The notes: generated by a model from the sequence alone, not told the origin. 64,000 bases of DNA from an uncultured Alphaproteobacteria bacterium (GCA_902537215.1 CACBAM010000004.1:1-64000), one strand, 5' to 3'; positions 49,894 through 57,889 are shown, counted from the stretch's first letter. Made by a program: numbers and translations.

Positions 49894-50634
49894 ATGCAAC
49901 TAAAAGGTAAAACCGCGATTATAACAGGTGGAGGTTCTGGATTTGGAGCTTCAATGGCTGATTTATTTGCAAAGAATGGAGCAAAAGTCATTGTTGCAGA
50001 TATAAATCTCGATAGTGCTCGCAAAGTAGCTGAGGGTACAGGGGGATATGCTTTAGAAGTAGATGTATCAAACGCAAAAAGCGTTGAACAAATGAAAATC
50101 GATATTTTTAAAGAACACAAAAAGGTCGATATTGTTGTTAATAATGCAGGCACAACACATCTACCCGCACCCATGGAGACCATAGAGGAGGATGAATTTG
50201 ATAGAGTATTTAATGTAAACTGTAAGTCAGTTTACCTAACAGCAAAGCATTTTGTACCTCATTTTAAAGAAAATAAAAGCGGTGTAGTTCTAAATATTGC
50301 GAGTACTGCAGGTGTTTCTCCAAGACCGAATCTAAATTGGTATAATTCATCAAAAGGGTGGATGATTCTTGCATCGAAAACTATGGCTATTGAACTAGCC
50401 CCATTTGGGATAAGGGTAAATGTCATCAACCCTGTTGCTGGCGAAACTCCTCTGCTGAAATCGTTTTTGGGAGAAGATACTCCTGAGATGAGAGGGAAAT
50501 TTCTTTCTACTATTCCATTGGGTCGATTTTCTATGCCTGAAGATATTGCTTCTGCAGCTCTTTTTCTCTGTTCAGATTCAGCAAGTATGATTACGGGCGC
50601 TAATTTAGAGGTTGACGGCGGGAGAACAATATAA
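49894..50634 (+). CDS. Short-chain dehydrogenase/reductase
   Basis: A 246-residue classical SDR. Cofactor motif TGGGSGFGASMADLFAKNGA near residue 10, VADINLD (Asp selects NAD), NNAGTTH near residue 85, catalytic Ser in NIASTAGVSPRP and Tyr/Lys in LNWYNSSKGWM, C-terminal GANLEVDGGR. I chose ATG 49894 (MQLKGK, a common SDR opening, with AAGGGA upstream); ATG 49879, also with AGGA, is an alternative. Substrate unknown. Confidence 0.88.
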   Translation: MQLKGKTAIITGGGSGFGASMADLFAKNGAKVIVADINLDSARKVAEGTGGYALEVDVSNAKSVEQMKIDIFKEHKKVDIVVNNAGTTHLPAPMETIEEDEFDRVFNVNCKSVYLTAKHFVPHFKENKSGVVLNIASTAGVSPRPNLNWYNSSKGWMILASKTMAIELAPFGIRVNVINPVAGETPLLKSFLGEDTPEMRGKFLSTIPLGRFSMPEDIASAALFLCSDSASMITGANLEVDGGRTI

Positions 50635-50644
50635 ATAGATCCAA

Positions 50645-51646
50645 ATGACAAAGCTTTTTAATGGTCCCTCAAATTCGATCACTGATATTGGTGGTTTCCT
50701 AGTCGGCAACGCTCATGATGACAAGTTAAATTCCGGGGTAACCGTTTTAACGCGATCAACTTCGTTTAGAGCGAGCGTCAGTATTTTGGGGGGAGCACCA
50801 GGTACGAAAGAAACAGATTTATTATCACCAGATAAAATAGTTGAGAATATTGATGGAATTGTACTTGCTGGAGGATCTGCATTCGGTTTAGATGCTTCCA
50901 GCGGGGTAATGGATTGTCTGAAAAATCAAAACCGTGGTTTTGATACTGGATCGATTAAAGTTCCTATTGTGCCTAGTGCAATTCTTTTTGATCTTAAAAA
51001 TGGGGGCTTTAAAGATTGGAAAATAAATCCCTATCGTGATCTTGGCCGAAATGCTTTTTTAAATGTCTCTGAAAAATTTGAAATCGGCTCGGTAGGCGCT
51101 GGCTGTGGGGCAACTACAAGTGTTGTCAAAGGCGGGTTAGGAACTGCTTCATTTTTTTACGGTGATCGAGTAAAAGTGGGGGCCATTGTAGTAGTTAATT
51201 CAGTTGGATCTCCTTGTTTTCCTGGAACCAATATTCTTTACTCAGATTTTTATGGCGCAAACAAGGAGCATCTTGAAAAACCTGCAACAACCTCCTTAAT
51301 TAACCCTACTAAGCTGCTTAAAGGTGAGGCTACTACTTTAGGTATAGTTTGTACAAACTTAAATTTTAATAAAAGTGACCTTAACCGAATAGCAACAGCT
51401 GCTCATTCGGGAATAGCTAGAGCAATTGAACCTAGCCATACCCCTTTTGATGGAGATATTATTTTTGCTGCTACATCAGGAACACAGCCCATATATGGTA
51501 AGGACAAAGATCTTATGCTAGTATGTCAGCTGAGTGCTCTATGCATCACTCAAGCGGTAGGAAGCGCAATTAAGGCTGCAAGGAAAAAAAGGGGAGACAA
51601 GCTGGCTTGTTGGGCTGACTTAAAAACTTTATATGATAAAAGTTGA
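50645..51646 (+). CDS. P1 family peptidase (DmpA-like)
   Basis: A 333-residue Ntn-type hydrolase of the DmpA/L-aminopeptidase D-Ala-esterase group. Landmarks: NSITDIGGFLVGNAHDD, LAGGSAFGLDASSGVMD near residue 78, GSVGAGCGATTSVVKGGLGT near residue 155 and the self-processing region around GEATTLGIVCTNLNF near residue 220, where a Thr is the likely nucleophile after autocleavage. The physiological substrate is unknown. It starts 10 bases after the SDR and overlaps the next gene's upstream TTG. Confidence 0.85.
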   Translation: MTKLFNGPSNSITDIGGFLVGNAHDDKLNSGVTVLTRSTSFRASVSILGGAPGTKETDLLSPDKIVENIDGIVLAGGSAFGLDASSGVMDCLKNQNRGFDTGSIKVPIVPSAILFDLKNGGFKDWKINPYRDLGRNAFLNVSEKFEIGSVGAGCGATTSVVKGGLGTASFFYGDRVKVGAIVVVNSVGSPCFPGTNILYSDFYGANKEHLEKPATTSLINPTKLLKGEATTLGIVCTNLNFNKSDLNRIATAAHSGIARAIEPSHTPFDGDIIFAATSGTQPIYGKDKDLMLVCQLSALCITQAVGSAIKAARKKRGDKLACWADLKTLYDKS

Positions 51647-51654
51647 TTAAAGTT

Positions 51655-52071
51655 ATGAAGTATAAAGAAGTTTTGTTCGTTTTAGGTTGTATTGTTATTA
51701 TTTTTGTGGGCGGATTTTTCCTGCTTCCCAAAGTTTTTTCAGAATTCCAAGATGAAGAAGTTATTAGAGTGAGGGTTTCTCTTGAAAATAAGTGCTCAAT
51801 AACTGATGATGCATTTGTAGTGCTGGATGAGAGTACTAAAATAAAAACGCCGTTTTATGGTAAAATTGCTGTTTTACGCACTAAAAGAAATGCCCCTCTG
51901 AGGCTATGGATGTCTCCAAATTTTCCTCAATTCAGATATGATGGTGAAATACAAAGAGCAGAAGAAGAAATGGTTATGATTTCAGATTGCAATCGTAATC
52001 CCAGAATGGACAGCGTGATGAAATCAATGAGAGAGGCCTTTTCATCATCCGAGGTCAAAAAAAACGAATGA
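51655..52071 (+). CDS. Membrane-anchored hypothetical protein
   Basis: A 138-residue protein with one N-terminal transmembrane segment (VLFVLGCIVIIFVGGFFLLP) and a soluble, beta-rich domain with two cysteines (NKCSITDD near 46, ISDCNRN near 115). No family recognised. ATG 51655 is chosen; a TTG at 51643 overlapping the P1 peptidase stop is an alternative. Probably in one unit with the SDR and peptidase upstream. Confidence 0.65.
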   Translation: MKYKEVLFVLGCIVIIFVGGFFLLPKVFSEFQDEEVIRVRVSLENKCSITDDAFVVLDESTKIKTPFYGKIAVLRTKRNAPLRLWMSPNFPQFRYDGEIQRAEEEMVMISDCNRNPRMDSVMKSMREAFSSSEVKKNE

Positions 52072-52081
52072 AATCATTTTG

Positions 52082-53206
52082 CTAACAAATTTTTTCTAAT
52101 ACAGCTTCAAAATTAGAGATTGTTCTATCAGGGTTTTTAAGTTTATCTAAACCAAAGAGACCAAGCCTGAAAGTCTTGAAATCGTTCCCTTCACCACACT
52201 CTAGGGGTACACCTGCGGCTATTTGCATCCCATTTTCTGCGAATATCTTACCATTTTGAAACGAGTCGTTTTCTGTATAACTTACTATAACGCTTGTAGC
52301 CTTAAACCCATCTGCTGCCACACTCTTAAAACCCTTACCTTCTAACAAAACTCTAATTGAATTTCCAATGTAATTTTGCTGATCTCTAGCATTTTCAAAG
52401 CCAAAATCCTCCGTCTCCTTTACTGTTTTTTCAAACTTTACAAGTGAGTCAGTAGGCATTGTTGTATGATATGCGTGCCCATTATTTTCGTAGGCGTTCA
52501 TGACTCCAAACCATTTCTTTAAATCACAGCTAAAGCTTGAGCTTTCAGTTTTCTCCATCACATTAATTGCATTTTCGCTAAGCATTACAACACCAGCACA
52601 AGGTGATGCAGACCACCCTTTTTGGGGGGCTGTTAATAAAACATCAACTCCAGTGGTTTTCATATTGACCCACGCCGCGCCTGAAGCGACGCAATCTAAG
52701 ACAAATATTCCACCATGAGAATGAACAGCATTTGATATCCCCTCAAGAAATTCATCAGGTAGAATAATACCAGCCGAAGTTTCCACATGTGGTGCAAAAA
52801 CAACGGACGGTTTATTTTCATGAATATATTGTGTTATTTCATCAAGGGATACAGGTTTAAAAGGTGCTTGAAAATTTTCAAAAGTTGGTGAAGCACTTAA
52901 AACCTTAACATTCGATGTAATGTTACCCTTTGAAAAAATCTGGCTCCAGCGAAAACTGAACCAACCATTTCTGATCACAAGAACATTTTGATCGTTAGCA
53001 AACTGCCTGGCTATCGCTTCCATTCCAAATGTACCTCCACCTGGAATAAGAGCTACTCCTTCTGACCCGTAGACTTGCTTGAGTTTTTTAGAGAGACTTC
53101 GCATCACCAACTGGAAGTTTTGAGACATATGATTTAAAGATCTGTCGGTAAATACTACCGAGTACTCAAACAACCCGTCTGGATCGATATTCTGTAAAAG
53201 CGCCAT
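52082..53206 (-). CDS. Class V aminotransferase (alanine-glyoxylate type)
   Basis: A 374-residue PLP enzyme. PLP-binding landmarks are LIPGGGTFGMEAIARQF near residue 53, HVETSAGIILP near residue 140, VLDCVASGAAWVNM near residue 169 and Schiff-base Lys196 in LTAPQKGWSASP. The fold matches alanine-glyoxylate/serine-pyruvate aminotransferases, but the amino donor is not determinable. Converges on the membrane-anchored protein gene with a ten-base gap. Confidence 0.85.
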   Translation of the reverse strand: MALLQNIDPDGLFEYSVVFTDRSLNHMSQNFQLVMRSLSKKLKQVYGSEGVALIPGGGTFGMEAIARQFANDQNVLVIRNGWFSFRWSQIFSKGNITSNVKVLSASPTFENFQAPFKPVSLDEITQYIHENKPSVVFAPHVETSAGIILPDEFLEGISNAVHSHGGIFVLDCVASGAAWVNMKTTGVDVLLTAPQKGWSASPCAGVVMLSENAINVMEKTESSSFSCDLKKWFGVMNAYENNGHAYHTTMPTDSLVKFEKTVKETEDFGFENARDQQNYIGNSIRVLLEGKGFKSVAADGFKATSVIVSYTENDSFQNGKIFAENGMQIAAGVPLECGEGNDFKTFRLGLFGLDKLKNPDRTISNFEAVLEKIC

Positions 53207-53292
53207 TATTCAACAATCTCCTATTTATAAGTTATAAGATATATATCAGAAAATTTTAATCTCTAGCAATTAAGAAAATTATGACTTTTTTC

Positions 53293-54039
53293 TTAACCCA
53301 GTTTATCGAAATCTCCATGCCTCCCAAAACCTTTTTTGAAGTTTTTAGCTCCATTTAAACCCTCTTCTAATAGAGCTTTTTTCCCATTAAACCATTCTTG
53401 TTTGAGTGCGTCTATCATTGAAAGCCCTTCTTGAGCATAAACTGACTTCCTATCTGCCTGCACACAAATTTGAGGAAATTTTGCAATCTGATGTGCTAAT
53501 TCCTCCGCTTTCTGCCTAGAACCATCATCTTCTACAATATATTCACATAGACCCAAAGCCAAGCATTCTTTTGCCTTAACTTGCCGTCCTGTCAAAATAA
53601 TTTCCAAAGCGCGGCCACGCCCAACAATTCTTGGCAACCTTATGGTGCCTCCATCAATCAAGGGTATTCCCCACCTTCTACAATACACTCCAAGATAAGA
53701 GGATACCTCCATTACTCTAAAATCACACCATAAAGCTAATTCCATCCCACCTGCTACAGCCGGTCCAGCTATTGCTCCAATCACAGGTTTTTTAAGGTTA
53801 AGACGACTCGGACCCATAGGTCCTCTGGGTAGCAAATTATTATCTTTTAAAACCTTTTCATCTAAATCAATATCTAGCGCTTTCAAAGGGTCATCTTTAT
53901 TCAAAGCTGACGCAAATTTTAAATCCCAACCTGCACAAAAAGCTCCTCCTTCACCCCAAAAAACTGCAACTTTTCCATCTTTGCTATTATTAAATTCTAA
54001 AAAAGCATCCGTTAACCGATCAGCACTTGATGGATCCAT
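53293..54039 (-). CDS. Enoyl-CoA hydratase/isomerase family protein, 5' end frameshifted
   Basis: Crotonase-fold protein. From the in-frame ATG at 54039 it has 248 residues: MDPSSADRLTDAFLEF, oxyanion-hole motifs GGAFCAGWDLKF near residue 31 and IAGPAVAGGMELALWCDFRV near residue 88, and GTIRLPRIVGRGRALEI. The usual first 25 residues are not in this frame: upstream it reads KGVWTIIHSRPESRNA without a start codon. A normal start (MSVRVEK) lies in another frame at 54110. Translation from 54039 would lose the first beta strand, so the product may be inactive. The active-site acids of true hydratases are not clear. Confidence 0.75.
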   Translation of the reverse strand: MDPSSADRLTDAFLEFNNSKDGKVAVFWGEGGAFCAGWDLKFASALNKDDPLKALDIDLDEKVLKDNNLLPRGPMGPSRLNLKKPVIGAIAGPAVAGGMELALWCDFRVMEVSSYLGVYCRRWGIPLIDGGTIRLPRIVGRGRALEIILTGRQVKAKECLALGLCEYIVEDDGSRQKAEELAHQIAKFPQICVQADRKSVYAQEGLSMIDALKQEWFNGKKALLEEGLNGAKNFKKGFGRHGDFDKLG

Positions 54040-54110
54040 TGCATTTCTACTTTCTGGACGAGAATGAATTATCGTCCAGACCCCTTTGTTTTTTCAACCC
54101 TTACAGACAT
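54040..54110 (-). pseudogene. Displaced 5' end of the enoyl-CoA hydratase gene
   Basis: ATG at 54110 opens MSVRVEK in one frame; after a run of six A (plus-strand T run 54089-54094) the family sequence continues in the next frame as KGVWTIIHSRPESRNAMDP. Adding one A would restore a single 272-residue ORF from 54110 to 53293. This is a one-base deletion, a sequencing error, or a slippage site. Confidence 0.7.
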
Positions 54111-54219
54111 GACATTCTCACAATCCTATTTATTTATATGACTATCATACAAAAGCTATAATTTCATGAAAGTTTAATTAAATATGAGAGACTTTGTGCT
54201 GAACAAAAAATCTATAAAA

Positions 54220-54897
54220 TCAGGTTGGTTTAAACGTTTGAAAACTTATGTTGGTCGTATAGCCCTCCGTTAATGCCCAATCACCAAACTTGAAACTTTT
54301 GAAAATTACTCCTGAGGAAAAAGTGTTTGAACAGATTAAAAAAACTTCAATATCTTTATAATTGCTTGAAATTACATCAAAAACGCCCTTCCACCAGTCG
54401 GCACATCTAACAGTAATATGAGCATTTTCTCCATTTGGAAGTAAGGCGGCAGCCTTATAGCATGCCACATTAACAACTAGCAATTTTTTTGAAAGAGAAA
54501 ACAATTCGCTTACAACTTTTGGAATATCCTCAATAAAAATATGCTCAAGGACATCCATACACACCACACAGTCAGCTTTCTTTTTTTCCATTAAACCTCT
54601 TGCAGGTTCAAAGGTATGGACCCTCTGTATTTGGAAAAATTGCTTTGCAGACTGTTTTGTTCCTGGGTCAAACCCAGGATCATCCCAATCTGAGCCTCCC
54701 CCACCGTAATCTAAAACTGTTTTTATTTTCTCACTAGAGATTTGATGTTTACATATATGCCTAAATTTCCTAAGTTGAAAATCATTATAGACTTGTTCTT
54801 TTCTAGTTCCGTCTACTCTATCGATGCCTTTTACTGCCATTTCTTCGTACAATTTTATTAAGGCGTTTCCTTTTTTTGACAGTTTTATCTCCTCCAT
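54220..54897 (-). CDS. SAM-dependent methyltransferase-like protein
   Basis: A 225-residue protein with a class I methyltransferase core. Motif I is VLDYGGGGSDWDDPG near residue 63 (acidic-glycine loop, slightly degenerate), followed by VHTFEPARGLMEK (motif II-like), and CVVCMDVLEHIFIEDIPKVV near residue 112, typical of Methyltransf_11/23 proteins. Substrate unknown. GGGGAG lies five bases before the ATG. The gene is in the variable region downstream of rpsI. Confidence 0.75.
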   Translation of the reverse strand: MEEIKLSKKGNALIKLYEEMAVKGIDRVDGTRKEQVYNDFQLRKFRHICKHQISSEKIKTVLDYGGGGSDWDDPGFDPGTKQSAKQFFQIQRVHTFEPARGLMEKKKADCVVCMDVLEHIFIEDIPKVVSELFSLSKKLLVVNVACYKAAALLPNGENAHITVRCADWWKGVFDVISSNYKDIEVFLICSNTFSSGVIFKSFKFGDWALTEGYTTNISFQTFKPT

Positions 54898-54934
54898 AAT
54901 ACTCCCCTACTACAAGTATTGATCAAATAATTTT

Positions 54935-55156
54935 TTACATGCTAATAGTTTTAATGTTTTTGTCATTAAATGATAGCTTATTAACATCACAATCGAATTT
55001 AATTGATGGCCAGCGATTTATTATAGCTTCTTCAAAAGAAAGTCCTTTTTCATCAACAAAGCCTCTCACGTTTGCATCACTGTCTATTTTAGCCCAATCT
55101 AAAATATCACTATTTTTAAGTTGTTCGATGATTAGTTGGTTAGTTTGTAGCAGCAT
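54935..55156 (-). CDS. Small hypothetical protein
   Basis: A 73-residue frame from ATG 55156 (a GTG at 55171 is possible). The composition is protein-like: LLQTNQLIIEQLKNSDILDW, then DANVRGFVDEKGLSFEEAII and NRWPSIKFDCDVNKLSF. The complementary frame on the other strand is Ser/Leu-rich and looks like a shadow. No ribosome-binding site stands out and I recognise no family. Confidence 0.4.
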   Translation of the reverse strand: MLLQTNQLIIEQLKNSDILDWAKIDSDANVRGFVDEKGLSFEEAIINRWPSIKFDCDVNKLSFNDKNIKTISM

Positions 55157-55171
55157 GAGGAAACATCTCAC

Positions 55172-55486
55172 ATAGAGTTACCTATGTCTAGTATCTAGGG
55201 CAGAACCTAAGCTGGACTTAAGAAGTAGGTTATAGTTTAGAGATTTAATTTGGAAAGCTTAAATCAGTTTAAGTACAGAGTTCGATAATAAGTCTCAATG
55301 ATATCTTCTATAATAAACTATTTCAAAAGGATTAGGTAACTCCTACTGTAATTGGGCGGGTTTGTTGGTTAGTGACACCTCCATCCACCGCCGACAAAAC
55401 TTAACTTTATAGTTTCTGTTTGTTTTGTAGAATAATTTAGCTTCATCGCTTATAGTTATATCAAACCATCAAATCTCCGTAAATAT
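55172..55486. other. Intergenic stretch with no gene seen
   Basis: No convincing ORF, tRNA or promoter. It contains a local GC-rich patch (55354-55392) with a possible hairpin: 55360-55368 can pair with 55391-55400 (one bulge, 22-base loop), and GGCGG at 55355-55359 could instead pair with CCGCC at 55388-55392. Confidence 0.4.
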
Positions 55487-55828
55487 ATGGAAAGCCTTAA
55501 AATGAGACACTTTATTTGTACACACACCTTTCATTCAGAGGAAACAAAAAAAGCATACTTTGAAGATAATAAGGATATCACCTCTAAAGAGTGGTTTGCA
55601 TCTGTTGAAGGAGAGAAAGTAAAATGTATCCAGCACTGGTTAGGAGATCAGGATTTTTGGTTTTGTCATTGGATCGCTGAAAGTGAAAATCAAATCCACG
55701 AAAAACTTGAAGCTATAGGAGCTGATAAACTATTTCTTACTTTGCCGCAAGAAATGAAAGTATATGCAACCGCGGAGGAACCAGACAGAAAGCTCTACAA
55801 TATAACTAGTAATACAAAAATTATTTAA
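55487..55828 (+). CDS. Small protein with THTFHS...FCHW signature, copy 1
   Basis: A 113-residue protein. HFICTHTFHSEETKKAYF near the start and DFWFCHWIAESENQIHEKL, GADKLFLTLPQEMKV later are shared with the 138-residue protein at 61364-61780 (HYIATHTFHS, DFFFCHWFAVDEQ, GGDKFFATMATQI). The alternation of short strands and helices suggests a ferredoxin-like alpha/beta fold. Function unknown. ATG 55487 is used; ATG 55502 with GGAAAG upstream is equally plausible. The 3' end overlaps the convergent small gene by eight bases. Confidence 0.65.
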   Translation: MESLKMRHFICTHTFHSEETKKAYFEDNKDITSKEWFASVEGEKVKCIQHWLGDQDFWFCHWIAESENQIHEKLEAIGADKLFLTLPQEMKVYATAEEPDRKLYNITSNTKII

Positions 55829-56114
55829 CTTGCATGCATTGAAAGGCATTTACAATCACTCTTTCGTTATCACTTAGAGGTACTTGATCTGTTACTATTT
55901 TGGCACTCTTTGAATAAAAGGTATCAACTGAGGTAATTTTATTTTTTCCTTTAAATAAAACTAACTCCTTCTCACACTCATCTTTTGATTCATAGGAGTA
56001 TGCAAGCTTTAACTCCGTTTTTACAAATTTATTTCCCAAATTTAATCCTGAGAACACAATTTCTCCTTCGGGAAGAGCAACAATTATCTGATAGAATACG
56101 ATTATCCATTTCAT
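55821..56114 (-). CDS. Small exported hypothetical protein
   Basis: A 97-residue protein with a hydrophobic N-terminus (MKWIIVFYQIIVALPEGE) that could be a signal sequence and a mature part with two cysteines (KDECEKELV, AFQCMQVK). No family recognised. The ATG overlaps the stop of the upstream cupin gene by four bases (ATGA), so it is translationally coupled to it. Confidence 0.6.
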   Translation of the reverse strand: MKWIIVFYQIIVALPEGEIVFSGLNLGNKFVKTELKLAYSYESKDECEKELVLFKGKNKITSVDTFYSKSAKIVTDQVPLSDNERVIVNAFQCMQVK

Positions 56115-56539
56115 TTTTTATTATTATTCCTTTTGAATTTTTGAAGAACATCTTCAAGCTCGGGCATAGCAATTAATTCATCTTGATCATCACCTGATGA
56201 ATGGACAACTATCCATATACACTCTTTATCACTACGATTATAGGGTGTATGAGGCACATTACCTGGTATAAATATTTGTTCTCCCTTTTTAACTTCAGTT
56301 TCATTTTCTAAATTTTCCCCATGAAAGACTGAGCACTCGCCCTCAAGTAAATAGGCTATTGTTTCAATATCCTTATGCACGTGAGGCACAGGATGTACAC
56401 CTGCAGGCATAGGTAAGATATTCATGCAAATTTTTTCTGATCCAGCAGTTTTTCTTGACGCACCTGATCCGTACGCCACGCCTTGTGCCCCAAAATAAGT
56501 TTTACCAGGTTTTATCAGCCTCACCTTATCATCAATCAT
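56111..56539 (-). CDS. Cupin domain protein
   Basis: A 142-residue single-domain cupin. Cupin motif 1 is VHPVPHVHKDIETIAYLLEG near residue 55 (metal-binding His/His/Glu pattern) and motif 2 is IFIPGNVPHTPYNRSD near residue 91 (His ligand). Such proteins are small metal-dependent dioxygenases, isomerases or sensors; the role here is unknown. It heads a two-gene unit with the exported hypothetical protein. Confidence 0.8.
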   Translation of the reverse strand: MIDDKVRLIKPGKTYFGAQGVAYGSGASRKTAGSEKICMNILPMPAGVHPVPHVHKDIETIAYLLEGECSVFHGENLENETEVKKGEQIFIPGNVPHTPYNRSDKECIWIVVHSSGDDQDELIAMPELEDVLQKFKRNNNKK

Positions 56540-56590
56540 TTTTTTACCCTTTCAATTGCGCTCCTAATAGTGTTCTAAGCTAGTTTATTA

Positions 56591-56758
56591 TTAATTTTTC
56601 CTTTCCAATCTTAATATTCTAGCGATTTCAAGTGCCATTTCTTTTTGCCCAAAAAAAGGAGCCTCTTCACAGGCTTTTGCTAAAAATTCGATGTCTTTTG
56701 TAGCATTATATTTTTTCCAAATTTCACTCATAAATTTTTCTTTATCTTCTTTCTCCAT
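56591..56758 (-). CDS. 55-residue acidic-basic microprotein
   Basis: An ORF of 55 codons from ATG 56758 with AGAGGA at six-base spacing, a very good initiation signal. The product is helical and charged: MEKEDKEKFMSEIWKKYNAT, then EFLAKACEEAPFFGQKEMAL and EIARILRLERKN. No family recognised. It starts three bases after the stop of the next small ORF upstream, so it is the last member of a three-gene microprotein unit. Confidence 0.6.
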   Translation of the reverse strand: MEKEDKEKFMSEIWKKYNATKDIEFLAKACEEAPFFGQKEMALEIARILRLERKN

Positions 56759-56761
56759 CTT

Positions 56762-56884
56762 TCATCCTCTTAAAAAAACAATTCTATTAATAAGATAATT
56801 GGTGGGGACGCGATCCACCCAGAAAGATATCCTATTATCAAAAGCGCTCAAACAAACAAAAAAAATTACAAAATTTTTCATCAT
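56762..56884 (-). CDS. 40-residue hydrophobic microprotein
   Basis: Starts at tandem ATG codons (56884 and 56881) that overlap the stop of the zinc-ribbon gene, and ends at 56762, where its stop overlaps the ribosome-binding site of the next ORF. The N-terminus MMKNFVIFFVCLSAF is hydrophobic and could be a short membrane or signal segment. Its support is mainly position between two better small genes. Confidence 0.35.
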   Translation of the reverse strand: MMKNFVIFFVCLSAFDNRISFWVDRVPTNYLINRIVFLRG

Positions 56885-57060
56885 TTCTTTTTGCTTTTCC
56901 AAGTACCACCATATTGGTAATTCATTCGATATTTTTTTTTGATAAGGCTTAAACAATTCTTACAAAGGAAAATCCAAGTCATCTCCCCACCGTACCGGCA
57001 TCGATATAGAACATCATCAAGTTCTTTACACTCGAAACAAACTTTTGCTCTTTTTCTCAT
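56881..57060 (-). CDS. 59-residue zinc-ribbon microprotein
   Basis: ATG 57060 to TGA 56881. Two CxxC knuckles are spaced as in zinc ribbons: VCFECKELDD near residue 8 and FLCKNCLSLI near residue 32, with YRCRYGGEMTW between them, and a basic C-terminus (YQYGGTWKSKKK). Zn binding is expected; the partner (nucleic acid or protein) is unknown. First gene of a tightly spaced minus-strand unit with the 40- and 55-residue ORFs, just downstream of repeat copy A. Confidence 0.6.
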   Translation of the reverse strand: MRKRAKVCFECKELDDVLYRCRYGGEMTWIFLCKNCLSLIKKKYRMNYQYGGTWKSKKK

Positions 57061-57169
57061 TCACCAAAGATATCAAAAAAGATCAGTAATTACAGAACGC
57101 AAATCTTTAGAAGGTCTGGAAGGCAAATTGAATACAATTACTGATGCTCATACATAAGTATTTTCTAAC

Positions 57170-57560
57170 TTCGAATTTTTGTGAATCTGAAATGACTCTG
57201 TGTCTCTTTTGTGACTTAACCGAGCAAACGCTTTTAATAAAATAAAGCGATTATTAAAAAAATGTGCATCGAGCGTACATCCAAAAAAATAGCACTTAGA
57301 AAACTGAAATGATTGCAAGTTATTGATTTAATTATATTTTTAAAAGCACTAACAAACGATGTGGCACAAATGTGCTCGTGTCTTGACACGTTTCGCTCAA
57401 ACACCATTTATTTTCAACTTTTCAAAAAAAAGGCGGGTTATGCCCAGTTCTGCCCGACTTATACCTACATGCCTTCGTTACAGTACTCTTTTATCATTTC
57501 TACAAACTTCTTGTATCTACCAAGAATATGAAAGATGAATAAATTAACTTTATATGACAT
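57170..57560. repeat. Island repeat, copy A (decayed rpsI-tail module)
   Basis: Shares long blocks with copy B (58880-59336): GTGAATCTGAAATGACTC at 57181 onward, AAATAAAGCGATTAT near 57241, a decayed rpsI tail at 57299-57314 (minus strand: SFQF preserved, remainder deleted), the palindrome CGTGTCTTGACACG at 57377-57390, CGTTTCGCTCAAACA after it and a 31-codon ORF at the right end. Compared with B about 75 bases are missing next to the rpsI-tail relic. Confidence 0.75.
57465..57560 (-). CDS. Conserved 31-residue microprotein, copy A
   Basis: Minus-strand ORF of exactly 31 codons; its sequence has the shared core HILGRYKKFVEMIKEYCNEG. The copy in repeat B (59241-59336) has the same length with no indel; 12 of 96 bases differ, five of them at silent third positions, and the nonsilent changes include E/D and K/N. 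No ribosome-binding site precedes this copy. It may be a real peptide or just part of the repeat. Confidence 0.35.
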   Translation of the reverse strand: MSYKVNLFIFHILGRYKKFVEMIKEYCNEGM

Positions 57561-57683
57561 TAATTACACTTTTATTTTCTATCACTCTTAGGAAATACAC
57601 CAATACGAATGTCTTTTTCAAATACCCCCTAGCATTTGTAATATATATCTACCAACATACATTTGTGATCTTTGTTTATCTAT

Positions 57684-57882
57684 CTAATAACCCTCAGTGT
57701 CTAGGCTATAAGGATCTAGATTAGATACACCTTGTTCATCTTCTATATATTGCTTTCTTTTCGTAATAGTAATGCCCGTCTTTTACGTGTATAAATGAAG
57801 AGGGGTTATAATGCACCTTTTTGTTCTTTATGCATTTAAAGCAACTTAGTTGACAAGCGTAATATAAAAATCTAATACTCAA
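57684..57882 (-). pseudogene. Possible frameshifted small gene
   Basis: Two overlapping minus-strand frames both look protein-like: from TTG 57882 a frame with CFKC and SSFIHVKDGHYYYEKKAIY ending at 57736, and in another frame YIEDEQGVSNLDPYSLDTEG ending at 57684. Joined by one frameshift they would give a small protein of about 65 residues. It overlaps the promoter of the divergent FkbM gene, so it is uncertain. Confidence 0.2.
57850..57878 (+). promoter_or_regulatory. Strong sigma-70-like promoter of the FkbM-family gene
   Basis: Perfect TTGACA at 57850-57855 and TAATAC at 57873-57878 with 17-base spacing. Transcription would start near 57885, about five bases before the ATG at 57890, so the mRNA would be nearly leaderless, consistent with the absence of a ribosome-binding site. 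Confidence 0.6.
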
Positions 57883-57889
57883 GATTGTA

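Noticed and set aside
54939-55175. Plus-strand ORF complementary to the small gene at 54935-55156
   Set aside because: Its product is Ser/Leu-rich with no domain character, typical of an antisense shadow; the minus-strand frame has a more natural composition.
55340-55400. tRNA or tmRNA fragment suggested by CCATCCACCGCC
   Set aside because: No T-arm (GGTTCRA) or acceptor pairing can be built around it.
56885-56956. Upstream extension of the 40-residue minus-strand ORF
   Set aside because: The extension lies inside the zinc-ribbon gene in another frame and has no supported start; the cysteine-pair frame is clearly the coding one.
56939-57157. Plus-strand ORF of about 72 codons opposite the zinc-ribbon gene
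   Set aside because: Composition (SSSSLHSKQ) and position antisense to a gene with two CxxC motifs mark it as a shadow.
57313-57531. Plus-strand ORF within repeat A
   Set aside because: Repeat B breaks the corresponding frame with indels, while the minus-strand 31-codon frame is preserved, so the plus frame is incidental.
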